64,000 nt of DNA from Leucobacter sp042726155 (GCF_042726155.1 NZ_JBHXHV010000002.1:248001-312000), one strand, 5' to 3'; positions 15,182-24,629 are shown, counted from the stretch's first letter. Translations and numbers: made by a program. The notes: generated from the sequence alone by a model not told the origin.

Positions 15182-18021
15182 AACGCTTCGGGGGCGGGGC
15201 AGGCGCAGATCAGGTTGCGGTCACCGTACGCGCCGTCAATGCGACCCACCGGCGGGAAGTACTTGTCGGTGCGCAGAGCTGCAACGGGGTACGCGCCCTG
15301 CTCGCGGCTGTAGGCGCGATCCCACTCGCCGGAGATCAGGCTTTCGGCGGTGTGCGGGGCCAGGCGGATCGGCGACTCGGCGACTGCGATATCGCCCGCG
15401 ATGACGGCGTCGATCTCAGCGCGGATCGCGATCATGGCCTCAATGAAACGGTCGATCTCACCGAGATCCTCCGATTCTGTTGGCTCGACCATCAGCGTGC
15501 CAGCGACCGGGAACGCGAGCGTCGGTGCGTGGAACCCGAAATCGATGAGGCGCTTCGCCACGTCTTCAGCGGTGACGCCCGACTTCGCCGTGAGTTCGCG
15601 CAGATCGAGAATGCACTCGTGGGCGACGAGCCCGGTCGATCCAGTGAAGAGCACGGGGAAGTACTCGGTCAGCCGGGCCGCAATGTAGTTCGCCCCGAGC
15701 AGCGCGGTCTGCGTTGCTCGCGTCAGCCCCTCGCCACCCATCATCGCGATGTAGGCGTACGAGATCGGCAGCACGCCGGCCGAGCCGAACAGCGTCGCGA
15801 CGACCGGCACGCCGCCGCTCACCGAGTAGGTGCCGGTCGGATCGTTCGGCACGAATGGCAGCAGGTGCTCGGCCACGCCGATCGGGCCGACGCCCGGGCC
15901 GCCGCCGCCGTGGGGAATTGCAAACGTCTTGTGCAGGTTCAGGTGCGAGACGTCGCCGCCGAATCGGCCCGGCTGTGCGAGCCCGACGAGCGCGTTCATG
16001 TTGGCGCCGTCGATGTAGACCTGGCCGCCAGCCTCGTGCACCTGCTCGCAGACCTCGCGCACGTCGTCGTCGTACACGCCGTACGTCGACGGGTACGTGA
16101 TCATGATCGCCGCGAGCTGGTCGCGGTGCGCCTCGATCTTCGCCGTCAGGTCGTCGAGGTCGATGTGGCCCGTCTCGGTGTTCTGCACCACGACGACGCG
16201 CATGCCAGCCAGCACGGCCGATGCCGCATTGGTGCCGTGCGCCGACGCCGGGATGAGGCAGACGGTGCGCTGCTCATCGCCGCGCGAGCGGTGGTAGCCG
16301 CGAATCGCGAGCAGCCCGGCGTATTCGCCCTGGGCGCCCGAGTTCGGCTGCAGTGACACACCGGCGTAACCGGTGATCTCTACGAGTCGTCCCTCAAGAT
16401 CGGTGATGAGTTCGCGCCAGCCCTGCGTCTGGTCTTCAGGGGCATACGGATGAATGCCGGCAAACTCGGGCCACGAGATCGCCTCCATCTCGGCTGTCGA
16501 GTTTAGCTTCATCGTGCACGAGCCGAGCGGGATCATGGTGCGATCGAGCGCCAGGTCCCTGTCCGCGAGGCGGCGCAGGTACCGCAGCATCTGAGTTTCC
16601 GAGTGAATCGTGGTGAAAATCGGGTGTGTCAAGAAGTCGCTCGTGCGGGTGAGCGATGCGTCGAAGCCGAAGTCACCGGCCTCGCGGGCGGCGGCGAGCT
16701 CGGCTCCGAACACGTCGACGACGGCCGCGACGTGGGCGGCGGTCGTGGTCTCGTCGGTCGAGACGCTCACGGTGTCGGCGTCAACGCGGCGCAGGTTGAT
16801 GCCGGCGTCGGCGGCGGCCGCGATTACGTCGTCGGCGCGACCCGGTACCGAGGCGCGCACGGTGTCAAAGAATGACGCCGACGCAAGCTCGACGCCGGCG
16901 GACGCGAGCGAGTCGGCGATCGTACGAGCGTGCGCGTGAGTGCGCGCCGCGATCGCGGTCAGGCCGCTGGCGCCGTGGTAGACGGCGTACATCGACGCGG
17001 TGATCGCGAGCAGCGCCTGCGCGGTGCAGATGTTGCTCGTCGCCTTCTCGCGGCGAATGTGCTGCTCGCGCGTCTGGAGCGCGAGGCGGTAGGCGGTACG
17101 GCCAGCGGAATCCTTCGAGACGCCCACGAGGCGGCCGGGCAGTGAGCGCTCAAGCCCGGTGCGCACGGCGAGGTAGGCGGCGTGCGGGCCGCCGAAGAAG
17201 AGCGGCACACCGAATCGCTGCGTGTTGCCCACCGCAACGTCGGCGCCCTGCTCCCCCGGCGGCACGATCAGCGTCAGCGCGAGCAGGTCAGCGATGACCG
17301 TGACCATCGCGCCGCGCTCCTTCGCCTCGGCGATGACGCCAGCGTGATCGACCACCGCACCGTTGTCACCCGGCTGCTGCAGCACGACGCCGAAGATCTC
17401 ACCCTCTGGCAGACCCTGTGACAGATCAGCGACCTCGATCTCGAAGTCGAGTGCTTCCGCACGGCCGCGAATCACGGCGATTGTCTGCGGGAAGAGATTG
17501 GCGTCAACCACGGCGCGCGCCGTCGCCGGCGCCCGGCCCGCGCGGCGCATCAGCAGCACGGCTTCGGCGGCGGCGGAAGACTCGTCGAGCATTGACGCGT
17601 TCGCGATGTCGAGGCCCGTGAGGTCCGCCACCATCGTCTGGAAATTCAGCAGTGCCTCGAGACGACCCTGCGAGATCTCGGGCTGGTACGGGGTGTAGGC
17701 GGTGTACCAGGCTGGGCTTTCGAGCACGTTGCGGCGAATGACCGGCGGTGTGTGCGTGTCAGAGAACCCCTGGCCGATCATTTGCGCCTTCACGACGTTC
17801 TTTGCGGCGAGCGCGCGCAGATCGGCGAGAATCTCTTCTTCGCTGCGGCCTGCGGGGAGGTCGAGCGGCTCGGTCTTGCGAATCGCGGCGGGCACCGCCG
17901 CGTCGACGAGGGCATCGAGCGAGTCGTAGCCGAGCTCGGCGAGCATCGCCGAGACGTGCGCCGGGTCAGTGACGCCGATGTGGCGATCGGGGAAGGTGCG
18001 GGGAGCGGGGATGGCAGTCAC
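15172..18021 (-). CDS. gcvP: Glycine dehydrogenase (decarboxylating), P protein
   Basis: A 949-residue pyridoxal-phosphate enzyme that decarboxylates glycine and loads the H protein. Both homologous halves are fused, as usual for this form. The PLP lysine lies in HLNLHKTFAIPHGGGGPG, followed by GPIGVAEHL. The frame is open much further upstream through the riboswitch. I place the start at GTG 18021 (MTAIPAPRTFPDRHIG), which has GGAG at 6-base spacing and matches the family N-terminus. First gene of gcvPTH-sdaA. Confidence 0.96.
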   Translation of the reverse strand: MTAIPAPRTFPDRHIGVTDPAHVSAMLAELGYDSLDALVDAAVPAAIRKTEPLDLPAGRSEEEILADLRALAAKNVVKAQMIGQGFSDTHTPPVIRRNVLESPAWYTAYTPYQPEISQGRLEALLNFQTMVADLTGLDIANASMLDESSAAAEAVLLMRRAGRAPATARAVVDANLFPQTIAVIRGRAEALDFEIEVADLSQGLPEGEIFGVVLQQPGDNGAVVDHAGVIAEAKERGAMVTVIADLLALTLIVPPGEQGADVAVGNTQRFGVPLFFGGPHAAYLAVRTGLERSLPGRLVGVSKDSAGRTAYRLALQTREQHIRREKATSNICTAQALLAITASMYAVYHGASGLTAIAARTHAHARTIADSLASAGVELASASFFDTVRASVPGRADDVIAAAADAGINLRRVDADTVSVSTDETTTAAHVAAVVDVFGAELAAAREAGDFGFDASLTRTSDFLTHPIFTTIHSETQMLRYLRRLADRDLALDRTMIPLGSCTMKLNSTAEMEAISWPEFAGIHPYAPEDQTQGWRELITDLEGRLVEITGYAGVSLQPNSGAQGEYAGLLAIRGYHRSRGDEQRTVCLIPASAHGTNAASAVLAGMRVVVVQNTETGHIDLDDLTAKIEAHRDQLAAIMITYPSTYGVYDDDVREVCEQVHEAGGQVYIDGANMNALVGLAQPGRFGGDVSHLNLHKTFAIPHGGGGPGVGPIGVAEHLLPFVPNDPTGTYSVSGGVPVVATLFGSAGVLPISYAYIAMMGGEGLTRATQTALLGANYIAARLTEYFPVLFTGSTGLVAHECILDLRELTAKSGVTAEDVAKRLIDFGFHAPTLAFPVAGTLMVEPTESEDLGEIDRFIEAMIAIRAEIDAVIAGDIAVAESPIRLAPHTAESLISGEWDRAYSREQGAYPVAALRTDKYFPPVGRIDGAYGDRNLICACPAPEAFEN

Positions 18022-18069
18022 AGGGATCTCCGTCGGCTGTCGCGCGGGCGCGCGGGTGGGCTGGGATCC

Positions 18070-18263
18070 TCCCCGCTCTGTACGGAACCTGAGAGATTCG
18101 GTCGCCGCCTGAGCGGGTTCCTTGCACCGTCGGTGAGCGGCCGCACGCGTCCGCTGCTTTCCAGAGTTGCCGCGCTGCAGCGGTACGGGGGCCTGAGAGA
18201 TTCCCGGGGAGGGATTGCTCCTACGGCGCCAGGGCTCCGTTGCCGGATCCTGAACTCTCCCGC
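18070..18263 (-). promoter_or_regulatory. Tandem glycine riboswitch upstream of gcvP
   Basis: On the minus strand two glycine aptamers follow each other about 50 bases before the gcvP start codon. The first opens GGGAGAGTTC and contains GGAGCAATCCCTCCCC and GAATCTCTCAGG. Next come CAACTCTGGAAAG and the start of the second aptamer. The second shows GGTGCAAGGAAC and its own GAATCTCTCAGG near the 3' end. These are the conserved core elements of the known gcvT-type glycine riboswitch. In actinobacteria and others it turns the operon on when glycine binds. Confidence 0.95.
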
Positions 18264-18350
18264 CACAGCTTGATGGCCGATATTCAGAAGTCACGCTCAC
18301 TCTAGCAGCCCGCCACACGGGGTGGGGTGGCTGAATGAGCGGCGACGGAC

Positions 18351-18390
18351 GGGCGGACGGCGGCGAAGCGCACGCCGCCGCCCGCCCGCG
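18351..18390 (-). terminator. GC-rich hairpin after the amino-acid/ethanolamine permease
   Basis: GGGCGG plus ACGGCGGCG pairs with CGCCGCCG plus CCCGCCC around a 7-base loop, just beyond the permease stop codon (18395..18397) and before the riboswitch promoter region. No T run follows. It probably ends the permease transcript or insulates the gcv operon. Confidence 0.55.
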
Positions 18391-18394
18391 TCAG

Positions 18395-19954
18395 CTATCG
18401 AACGGTTTCTTCTTCGTCGCGGCCGTCGAGCGCCAGCAGCTCCTCTTCGACCTGCCCGCCGTAGCCCTCGTTCTGCGGGTCGCCGTGCAGCCCGCCTGAG
18501 ACGGCGTACTCCTCTTCCGGCGAGAGCACGAGGCGGTGGCGGGTGTACACGTAGAAGATGATGAGGCCGATGACGTAGACGACGACGATCGCGACGATCG
18601 CGGGCCGGAACGTCTCGTTGAGCAGGAACCCGACGAAGATCAGTGCCGAGATGATCGCGGCGGCCACCGCCCCGAAGACTCCCCACGGGCTCACATAGGG
18701 GCGCTTCGCGTTCGGGAACTTACGGCGCAGAATCACGAACGACAACATCTGCATGAAGTAGGCGAGCACGGCGCCCCAGACGGCGATGTTCAGCACGATC
18801 GCGCCGCCAACACCCGTGTCGCCGCCGGTGAGTTCAACGACGACGAGCGCCACGAGGCCGATCAGCGCACCGGCGATCAGGGCGACCCAAGGCGTCTGCC
18901 GCTTCCCGGTGAGCGACAGGAACTTCGGATAGTACCCGGCTCGCGACAGCGAATACATGTTGCGCCCGTAGGCGAACATGATGCCCTGCAGCGACGCGAG
19001 CAGGCCGAACAGCGCGAAGAGTGCGAGGAGACCCGCGACCCACGCGAGGCCGTCGCCGAGAATTGCGCGGAATCCATCGAGCAGGGGCTCGCCGGCGGTT
19101 CCGGTCGCCTCGGCGCCAATGACTCCGGTGTTCAACACGAGCACGAGCAGGCCGGTGACGATCAGCGTGCCACGCGCCCAGAGACCGGCGCGCGGGATAT
19201 CGCGAACGGGATTGTGCGATTCCTCGGCCGCGAGCGGCAGCTCTTCGATGCCCAGGAAGAGCCACATGGCGAACGGCATGGCGAAGAGAATCGGAAGCAC
19301 GCCGTGCGGCAAGAAGAGGCTCTGACCCGGATCGGGCTCGATGTTGAAGAGGCTGCCCCAGTCCATGGTGCCGCTGCCGAGCGCCATCACAGCGAAGAGC
19401 ACGAGCACGCCGATCGAGATGAACGAGACGATGATGGCGAACTTCAGCGAGATCGCGGCCCCGGCGGTATTCAGGCCGACGAAGGCGGCATAGAGAATGA
19501 TCCACCACAGCCAGTTCGGCAGGCTGAAGCCCATCAGCCCCTCGGTCACTCCGTTTGCATACCCGGCCGAGAAGTAGACGATGACCGCCGTCGTCGCGAC
19601 GTACTCGATCGTTTCGGCGAGGCCCGTCACGAACCCGCCCCACGGCCCCATTGCCGCGCGACCGAACGAGTAGGCGCCGCCGGTGTGCGGCATCGCGGCC
19701 GCCATTTCACCAATGGAGAACACGAGGCCGTAGTACATCACCACGAGAATCGCGAACGCGATCAGCATGCCGCCGAAACCGGCCGCTTCGATGCCGAAGT
19801 TCCAGCCGGAGAAATTGCCGGAGATGACGGCGCCGACCGCGAGGCCCCACAGGCCCCACACGCCGGCGGCGCGTTTCAATTGGCGTTTCTCGAAGTACCC
19901 CGACTCTGCGGTGGTGTACGTGGCGCCCGAAACTTTCAGGGTGTCCTTGGCCAT
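18395..19954 (-). CDS. APC-family permease, ethanolamine permease type
   Basis: A 519-residue amino-acid/polyamine/organocation permease with about 12 hydrophobic helices. The N-terminal ESGYFEKRQLKRAAGVWGLW, then SGNFSGWNFGIEAAGFGG and FSIGEMAAAMPHTGGAY, match the ethanolamine permease (Eat) branch. I use ATG 19954 because AGAGG lies 6 bases upstream. It faces away from a gamma-glutamyl ligase gene across 288 bases, and both are likely co-regulated. Specificity is inferred; other small amines or amino acids are possible. Confidence 0.82.
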   Translation of the reverse strand: MAKDTLKVSGATYTTAESGYFEKRQLKRAAGVWGLWGLAVGAVISGNFSGWNFGIEAAGFGGMLIAFAILVVMYYGLVFSIGEMAAAMPHTGGAYSFGRAAMGPWGGFVTGLAETIEYVATTAVIVYFSAGYANGVTEGLMGFSLPNWLWWIILYAAFVGLNTAGAAISLKFAIIVSFISIGVLVLFAVMALGSGTMDWGSLFNIEPDPGQSLFLPHGVLPILFAMPFAMWLFLGIEELPLAAEESHNPVRDIPRAGLWARGTLIVTGLLVLVLNTGVIGAEATGTAGEPLLDGFRAILGDGLAWVAGLLALFALFGLLASLQGIMFAYGRNMYSLSRAGYYPKFLSLTGKRQTPWVALIAGALIGLVALVVVELTGGDTGVGGAIVLNIAVWGAVLAYFMQMLSFVILRRKFPNAKRPYVSPWGVFGAVAAAIISALIFVGFLLNETFRPAIVAIVVVYVIGLIIFYVYTRHRLVLSPEEEYAVSGGLHGDPQNEGYGGQVEEELLALDGRDEEETVR

Positions 19955-20044
19955 GTCGACCTCTTTCACTTCAGTGTGATTGATACGAACTGCAGCGCGT
20001 CGATCCCCTGCGCTGGGAATCCGCTGAGCGGTGTGCCACTGCCG

Positions 20045-20075
20045 ACTATAGCGATCTATTGGTCGTTTGCAACCA
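20045..20075 (-). promoter_or_regulatory. Promoter of the permease with overlapping candidate operator
   Basis: Reading leftwards, TTGCAA (20067..20072) and TATAGT (20045..20050) are separated by 16 bases and form a plausible sigma-70-type promoter for the permease. TGGT-N8-ACCA at 20060..20075 covers the -35 box. FadR/GntR-type regulators often bind TGGT...ACCA half-sites, so the GntR-like regulator encoded at 24641 may repress here. Inference only. Confidence 0.45.
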
Positions 20076-20133
20076 CCTTTATCGAAATGTTTACACTCAC
20101 CGCTTGCGTGCCAGGGCCCCGGATGTGATGTAA

Positions 20134-20150
20134 TGGTCTTGAAACCGACC
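20134..20150 (+). promoter_or_regulatory. Second candidate GntR operator before the ligase gene
   Basis: GGTC-N8-GACC at 20135..20150 (preceded by T) shares its left half with the site over the permease promoter. It sits just after TGTAAT (20129..20134), a possible -10 for the rightward operon with TTGCGT about 19 bases upstream. Weak on its own; suggestive because two related sites flank the divergent promoters. Confidence 0.3.
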
Positions 20151-20242
20151 TTTCACTTCTCGCTCGCTCGGCACCCCCGCCTCGAGTACCGCGTAAGGCC
20201 GGGTCAGCAATCTCAACTCGATGACGAGCAGAAGGAGAGCAC

Positions 20243-21613
20243 ATGATTCCCGCGAGCGGAAATCTCACCCCCGACGAACTTCGCGAGGCGGTCGCCAGCG
20301 GCGAAATCGACACCGTCATCGTCGCGTTCACCGACATGCAAGGCCGTCTCGTCGGCAAGCGCATCTCGGCCAGACTCTTCCTCGAAGACTCGATGGAACA
20401 CGGCGCGGAGTGCTGCAACTACCTGCTCGCGGTCGACGTCGAGCTGAACACGGTCGACGGCTACGCGCTCACCAGCTGGGAGAGCGGCTACGGCGACATG
20501 GCGATGATTCCGGATCTCGCCACCCTCCGTCGCACGCCCTGGCTGCCCGGCACCGCGCTCGTGATCGCGGATCTCACCCTCGCGAGCGACCACTCGCCCA
20601 TCTCGGTATCGCCCCGCCAGATCTTGAAGCGACAGATCGAGCGTCTCGCCGAGCACGACCTCGTGCCGTTCGTCGGCACCGAACTCGAGTTTCTGGTCTT
20701 CGACGACGATTACCGCAGCGCGTGGCGCAACGGGTATCGCGACCTCACGCCCGCGAGCGACTACAACACCGACTACGCGCTGCAGGGCTCCACGCGGCTC
20801 GAACCGCTCCTGCGCGACATTCGCAACTCGATGGACGCCGCCGGCATGTACTGCGAGGGCGTGAAGGGCGAGTGCAACCTCGGCCAACAAGAGATCGCGT
20901 TCCGCTACACCCACGCGCTTCCCACGTGCGACAACCACTCGATCTACAAGAGCGGTTCGAAAGAGATCGCCGAGAGCCACGGCAAGAGCATCACCTTCAT
21001 GGCGAAGTTCAACGAGCGCGAGGGCAACAGCTGCCACGTGCACGCGAGCCTGCGCAATGCAGCGGGTGACCCGGTCTTCGCGGACGCCTCAGCTCCCGAC
21101 GGGATGTCGAAGACGTTCCGCCACTTCATCGCCGGCCAGCTGGCAGCGATGCGGGAGTTCACTCTGCTCTACGCCCCCAATATCAACTCGTACAAGCGCT
21201 TCGTCGACGGCAGTTTCGCACCGACCGCCGTCGCCTGGGGCCACGACAACCGCACCTGCGCGCTGCGCGTCGTGGGTCGTGGCCAGGGCATGCGCGTCGA
21301 AAACCGCGTGCCGGGCGGCGACGTCAACCAGTACCTCGCCGTCGCCGGCATGCTCGCCTCCGGCCTCGCCGGTATCGAACAAGAGCTTGAGCTCGGCGAA
21401 CCCCTCGCCGGCAACGCATACACGAGCGACGTGTCGCGCGTACCGACGACGCTGCGTGAGGCCGCCGACCTGTTTGAGCAGTCGGCACTCGCCCGCGAGG
21501 TGTTCGGCGACGAGGTCGTCGAACACTACACGCACGGTGCACGAGTCGAGGTCGCGGCGTACGACGCCGCCGTCACCGATTGGGAGCGGGTACGTGGCTT
21601 CGAACGACTCTGA
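20243..21613 (+). CDS. Glutamine-synthetase-like gamma-glutamyl-amine ligase (GlnA3/GlnA4 type)
   Basis: A 456-residue glutamine synthetase homologue. It has the beta-grasp N-terminus (VIVAFTDMQGRLVGKRIS), the metal-binding TELEFLVF, and FNEREGNSCHVHASL near residue 265. These fit the branch of gamma-glutamylpolyamine and gamma-glutamylethanolamide synthetases and not ammonia-assimilating GlnA. In Streptomyces coelicolor a GlnA4 of this branch glutamylates ethanolamine. AAGGAG precedes the ATG. It is divergent from an ethanolamine-type permease and leads an operon with a hydrolase, aldehyde dehydrogenase, SDR and regulator. It overlaps the next gene by 20 bases. Confidence 0.85.
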   Translation: MIPASGNLTPDELREAVASGEIDTVIVAFTDMQGRLVGKRISARLFLEDSMEHGAECCNYLLAVDVELNTVDGYALTSWESGYGDMAMIPDLATLRRTPWLPGTALVIADLTLASDHSPISVSPRQILKRQIERLAEHDLVPFVGTELEFLVFDDDYRSAWRNGYRDLTPASDYNTDYALQGSTRLEPLLRDIRNSMDAAGMYCEGVKGECNLGQQEIAFRYTHALPTCDNHSIYKSGSKEIAESHGKSITFMAKFNEREGNSCHVHASLRNAAGDPVFADASAPDGMSKTFRHFIAGQLAAMREFTLLYAPNINSYKRFVDGSFAPTAVAWGHDNRTCALRVVGRGQGMRVENRVPGGDVNQYLAVAGMLASGLAGIEQELELGEPLAGNAYTSDVSRVPTTLREAADLFEQSALAREVFGDEVVEHYTHGARVEVAAYDAAVTDWERVRGFERL

Positions 21614-22445
21614 GAACACGCCCCAGTCAGCGACCGCTGCGCCGCTGATCGGCGTTACGAGCTACCTCGAGCAGGCGCAGACGGGCGTGTGGGACGTGCA
21701 GGCGTCCTTCCTCCCCCGCGTCTACCTCGACGCCGTTACCGACGTCGGCGGCATCGCAATTGTGCTGCCCCCGCAGCCCGCGACACCCGAGATCGCGCGG
21801 AGCATCGTGGCGCGGCTCGACGGACTCATCCTCTCGGGCGGCGCAGACGTCGATCCGGCACGCTATGGCCAGCCAGCGCACGAGCGCACCGGGGCCCCGC
21901 GCACCGACCGCGACGCATTCGAGGCGGCACTCGTCGAGGCCGCGATCGAGGCGCAGCTGCCGCTCCTCGGCATCTGCCGCGGAGCCCAGGTCATCAATGT
22001 CGAACTCGGTGGCACGCTCATTCAGCACCTGCCCGATGTGGTCGGCGACGACCGGTATCAGGCGGGCAAGGGCGTTTTCAATGAGATCGACATTGAGGTC
22101 GATCCGGGATCGCGTATCGCCGACTTGCTCGGTGAAGACCGCATCGCCCGCGCCTCCCTCTACCATCACCAGGCAATCGAAGAGCTCGCGAACGGTGTCA
22201 CTGCCACCAGCCGCACGGCCGACGGCGTGATCGAGTCGATCGAGCTCGACGCGCTACCGTTCGGCGTCGCGGTGCAGTGGCATCCTGAAGAGAACCGTGA
22301 GGATCGCCGGCTGTTCGCCGGCCTCGTCGCCGCGGCGCGCGACTACCGCGCACACCTCACCGGCTCGGCGAAACCCTTGACCCCTAATAACCTCACGACC
22401 CCAGAACATCCCGAGCACCCGACGCACCCGAAGGAGCAGCCGTGA
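21594..22445 (+). CDS. Class I glutamine-amidotransferase-like gamma-glutamyl hydrolase (PuuD-like)
   Basis: A 283-residue peptidase C26 family protein, like the gamma-glutamyl-GABA hydrolase PuuD. The nucleophile cysteine is in LPLLGICRGAQVINVELGG; the His/Glu pair is in AVQWHPEENRED near the end. The GTG start at 21594 lies inside the ligase gene, with GGGAG upstream. A Pro/His-rich tail (about 260-283) has no counterpart in the family core and overlaps the start of the aldehyde dehydrogenase gene (GTGA). It would release glutamate from the oxidised gamma-glutamyl product. Confidence 0.85.
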   Translation: MASNDSENTPQSATAAPLIGVTSYLEQAQTGVWDVQASFLPRVYLDAVTDVGGIAIVLPPQPATPEIARSIVARLDGLILSGGADVDPARYGQPAHERTGAPRTDRDAFEAALVEAAIEAQLPLLGICRGAQVINVELGGTLIQHLPDVVGDDRYQAGKGVFNEIDIEVDPGSRIADLLGEDRIARASLYHHQAIEELANGVTATSRTADGVIESIELDALPFGVAVQWHPEENREDRRLFAGLVAAARDYRAHLTGSAKPLTPNNLTTPEHPEHPTHPKEQP

Positions 22446-23797
22446 GCTACACCGTCATCAACCCAGCGACCGGAGCGGCGGTCACCGAGGTCGCCCACCT
22501 CGACGTCGCCGAGACAGACCGCGCAATTGAGGCAGCAGCTCGCGCCCAGCGCGATTGGGCGAACGTGGTCCCCGCCGACCGGGCCCGCGTACTGCGCCGC
22601 TTCGCAGACGCCGTCGACGGCGACATCGAACACCTCGCGAGCCTCGAGACCACAAACTCGGGGCACCCCATCACCCAGTCTCGCTGGGAAGCCGGTCACG
22701 TTCGCGACGTGCTCGAGTACTACTCGGGCGCACCAGAACGACTGATCGGACAGCAGATCCCGGTCGCGGGCGGCATGAACGTCACGTTCCACGAACCGCT
22801 CGGCGTCGTCGGCGTCATCACCCCCTGGAACTTCCCCATGACCATTGCGTCGTGGGGCTTCGCGCCCGCGCTCGCCGCGGGTAACGCTGTCGTGTTGAAG
22901 CCGGCGGAGTGGACCCCGCTCACGAGCCTGCGGCTCGGCGAGCTGGCCCGTGAGGCTGGCCTCCCAGAGGGGCTGTTCCAGGTGCTCGCGGGGCGCGGCT
23001 CCGTTGTTGGTGAGCGCTTCGTCACGAACCCGACCGTGCGCAAGGTCGTGTTCACCGGCTCGACCGAGGTCGGCAAGCGCATCATGGCCGGGTCGGCCGA
23101 ACAGGTGAAGCGCGTCACCCTCGAACTCGGCGGCAAGAGCGCGAACATCGTGTTCGCCGACGCCGACATCGAGCGCGCGGCGGCGACCGCACCCTATTCG
23201 GTGTTCGACAACGCGGGTCAGGATTGCTGTGCACGCAGCCGCCTCCTCGTGCAGCGCAGCGTCTATGACCGCTTCATGGAGCAGTTCGAGCAGGCGGTGC
23301 AGGGCGTGAAGGTCGGCGACCCGACAGACGAGGCCACCGAGGTCGGCCCGCTCGTGACGCAGGCGCACCGCGACAGTGTCGCGTCCTTCCTCACAGACGA
23401 TGTGCCGGTCGCGTTCCGGGGATCCTGCCCCGATGGCCCAGGGTCATGGTTCGCCCCCACCGTCGTCACGCCCGAGCGCGGTTCGCGCATCGTCACCGAA
23501 GAGGTGTTCGGGCCGGTCGTCGCTGTGCTCCCCTTCGAAGACGAGGCCGACGCCGTGCAGCTCGCGAACGACACCGAATTCGGTCTGAGCGGTTCGATCT
23601 GGACCCGCGACCTCGGCCGTGGCATCCGCGTCGCACGCGGCGTCGAAGGCGGCAACCTCTCCGTGAATTCGCACTCGTCCGTGCGTTACTCCACGCCGTT
23701 CGGCGGGTTCAAGCAGTCGGGTCTCGGCCGCGAACTCGGCCCCGACGCCGCCGAGCACTTCACCGAAACAAAAAACGTCTTCTTCGCCAGCGAGTGA
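22442..23797 (+). CDS. NAD(P)-dependent aldehyde dehydrogenase
   Basis: A 451-residue enzyme of the aldehyde dehydrogenase superfamily. The catalytic glutamate lies in TLELGGKSAN and the catalytic cysteine in NAGQDCCARSR. TPWNFPM and FTGSTEVGKRI form the cofactor site. The GTG start overlaps the hydrolase stop (GTGA). It is slightly shorter than the usual 475-500 residues, mostly at the N-terminus. In this operon the expected job is oxidising a gamma-glutamylated aldehyde to its acid. Confidence 0.9.
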   Translation: MSYTVINPATGAAVTEVAHLDVAETDRAIEAAARAQRDWANVVPADRARVLRRFADAVDGDIEHLASLETTNSGHPITQSRWEAGHVRDVLEYYSGAPERLIGQQIPVAGGMNVTFHEPLGVVGVITPWNFPMTIASWGFAPALAAGNAVVLKPAEWTPLTSLRLGELAREAGLPEGLFQVLAGRGSVVGERFVTNPTVRKVVFTGSTEVGKRIMAGSAEQVKRVTLELGGKSANIVFADADIERAAATAPYSVFDNAGQDCCARSRLLVQRSVYDRFMEQFEQAVQGVKVGDPTDEATEVGPLVTQAHRDSVASFLTDDVPVAFRGSCPDGPGSWFAPTVVTPERGSRIVTEEVFGPVVAVLPFEDEADAVQLANDTEFGLSGSIWTRDLGRGIRVARGVEGGNLSVNSHSSVRYSTPFGGFKQSGLGRELGPDAAEHFTETKNVFFASE

Positions 23798-23837
23798 TCG
23801 CGCCGTTCTCTCACCTCTCAGCAGCAAAGGACTCATC

Positions 23838-24629
23838 ATGAGCGACATCACCCCCATTGATCTCACGCAGCGGCTCGCCGGCAAGGTCGCCGTCATTACC
23901 GGCGGCGCGAGCGGCATCGGTCTCGCGACCGCGAAGCGGATGCGCGCCGAGGGCGCGCAGATCGTCATCGGCGACATGAACCCCGAATCGGGCGAGGCCG
24001 CGGCGGCGTCCGTCGACGGCCTGTTCGTGCAGGTCAACGTGACCGACGAGGCACAGGTGAATAACCTGTTCGACACGGCGGCGCGCGAGTTCGGCTCGGT
24101 CGACATCGCCTTTAACAACGCTGGCATCTCCCCCGACGACGACGACTCGATCGAGATCACCGAGCTGCCCGCCTGGGAAAAGGTGCAGGATGTCAATCTG
24201 AAGAGCGTGTATCTCTGCTCGCGCGCCGCGCTGCGGCACATGACGAAGCAGGGATCCGGCTCGATCATCAATACGGCATCGTTCGTCGCGATCATGGGCT
24301 CTGCCACGTCGCAGATCTCGTACACCGCGTCGAAGGGCGGCGTGCTTGCCATGACCCGTGAGCTCGGCGTGCAGTTCGCCCGCCAGGGCATCCGGGTCAA
24401 TGCACTCTGCCCGGGCCCGGTGAACACGCCGCTGCTGCAGGAGCTGTTCGCAAAAGATCCCGAGCGCGCGGCGCGGCGCCTCGTGCACGTGCCGGTCGGC
24501 CGCTTCGCGCGCCCCGAGGAACTCGCGGCATCGGTGGCGTTCCTTGCGAGCGACGACGCGTCGTTCATCACCGCTTCGACGTTCCTCGTCGACGGTGGGC
24601 TCACGAGCGCCTACACCACACCGCTCTAG
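23838..24629 (+). CDS. Short-chain dehydrogenase/reductase
   Basis: A 263-residue classical SDR: cofactor loop TGGASGIGLA near residue 21, NNAG near 94, and the catalytic YTASK near 160. AAAGGA lies ahead of the ATG. It follows the aldehyde dehydrogenase by 40 bases and could supply the alcohol-to-aldehyde step on a gamma-glutamyl alcohol before it. Many SDRs of this type are annotated as 3-oxoacyl-ACP reductases; the operon argues against fatty acid synthesis. Confidence 0.9.
   Translation: MSDITPIDLTQRLAGKVAVITGGASGIGLATAKRMRAEGAQIVIGDMNPESGEAAAASVDGLFVQVNVTDEAQVNNLFDTAAREFGSVDIAFNNAGISPDDDDSIEITELPAWEKVQDVNLKSVYLCSRAALRHMTKQGSGSIINTASFVAIMGSATSQISYTASKGGVLAMTRELGVQFARQGIRVNALCPGPVNTPLLQELFAKDPERAARRLVHVPVGRFARPEELAASVAFLASDDASFITASTFLVDGGLTSAYTTPL

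Noticed and set aside
14863..16356. Open frame of 497 residues on the + strand
   Set aside because: Antisense to gcvT and gcvP; no recognisable motifs.
18022..18318. N-terminal extension of gcvP to 1048 residues
   Set aside because: The extension would translate the glycine riboswitch. The GTG at 18021 has a ribosome binding site and matches the family start.
18536..20128. Open frame of 530 residues on the + strand
   Set aside because: Antisense to the ethanolamine-type permease; highly charged artefact composition.
20243..21613. Primary ammonia-assimilating glutamine synthetase (glnA)
   Set aside because: Sequence motifs fit the GlnA3/GlnA4 amine-ligase branch, and the operon carries amine-catabolism genes.
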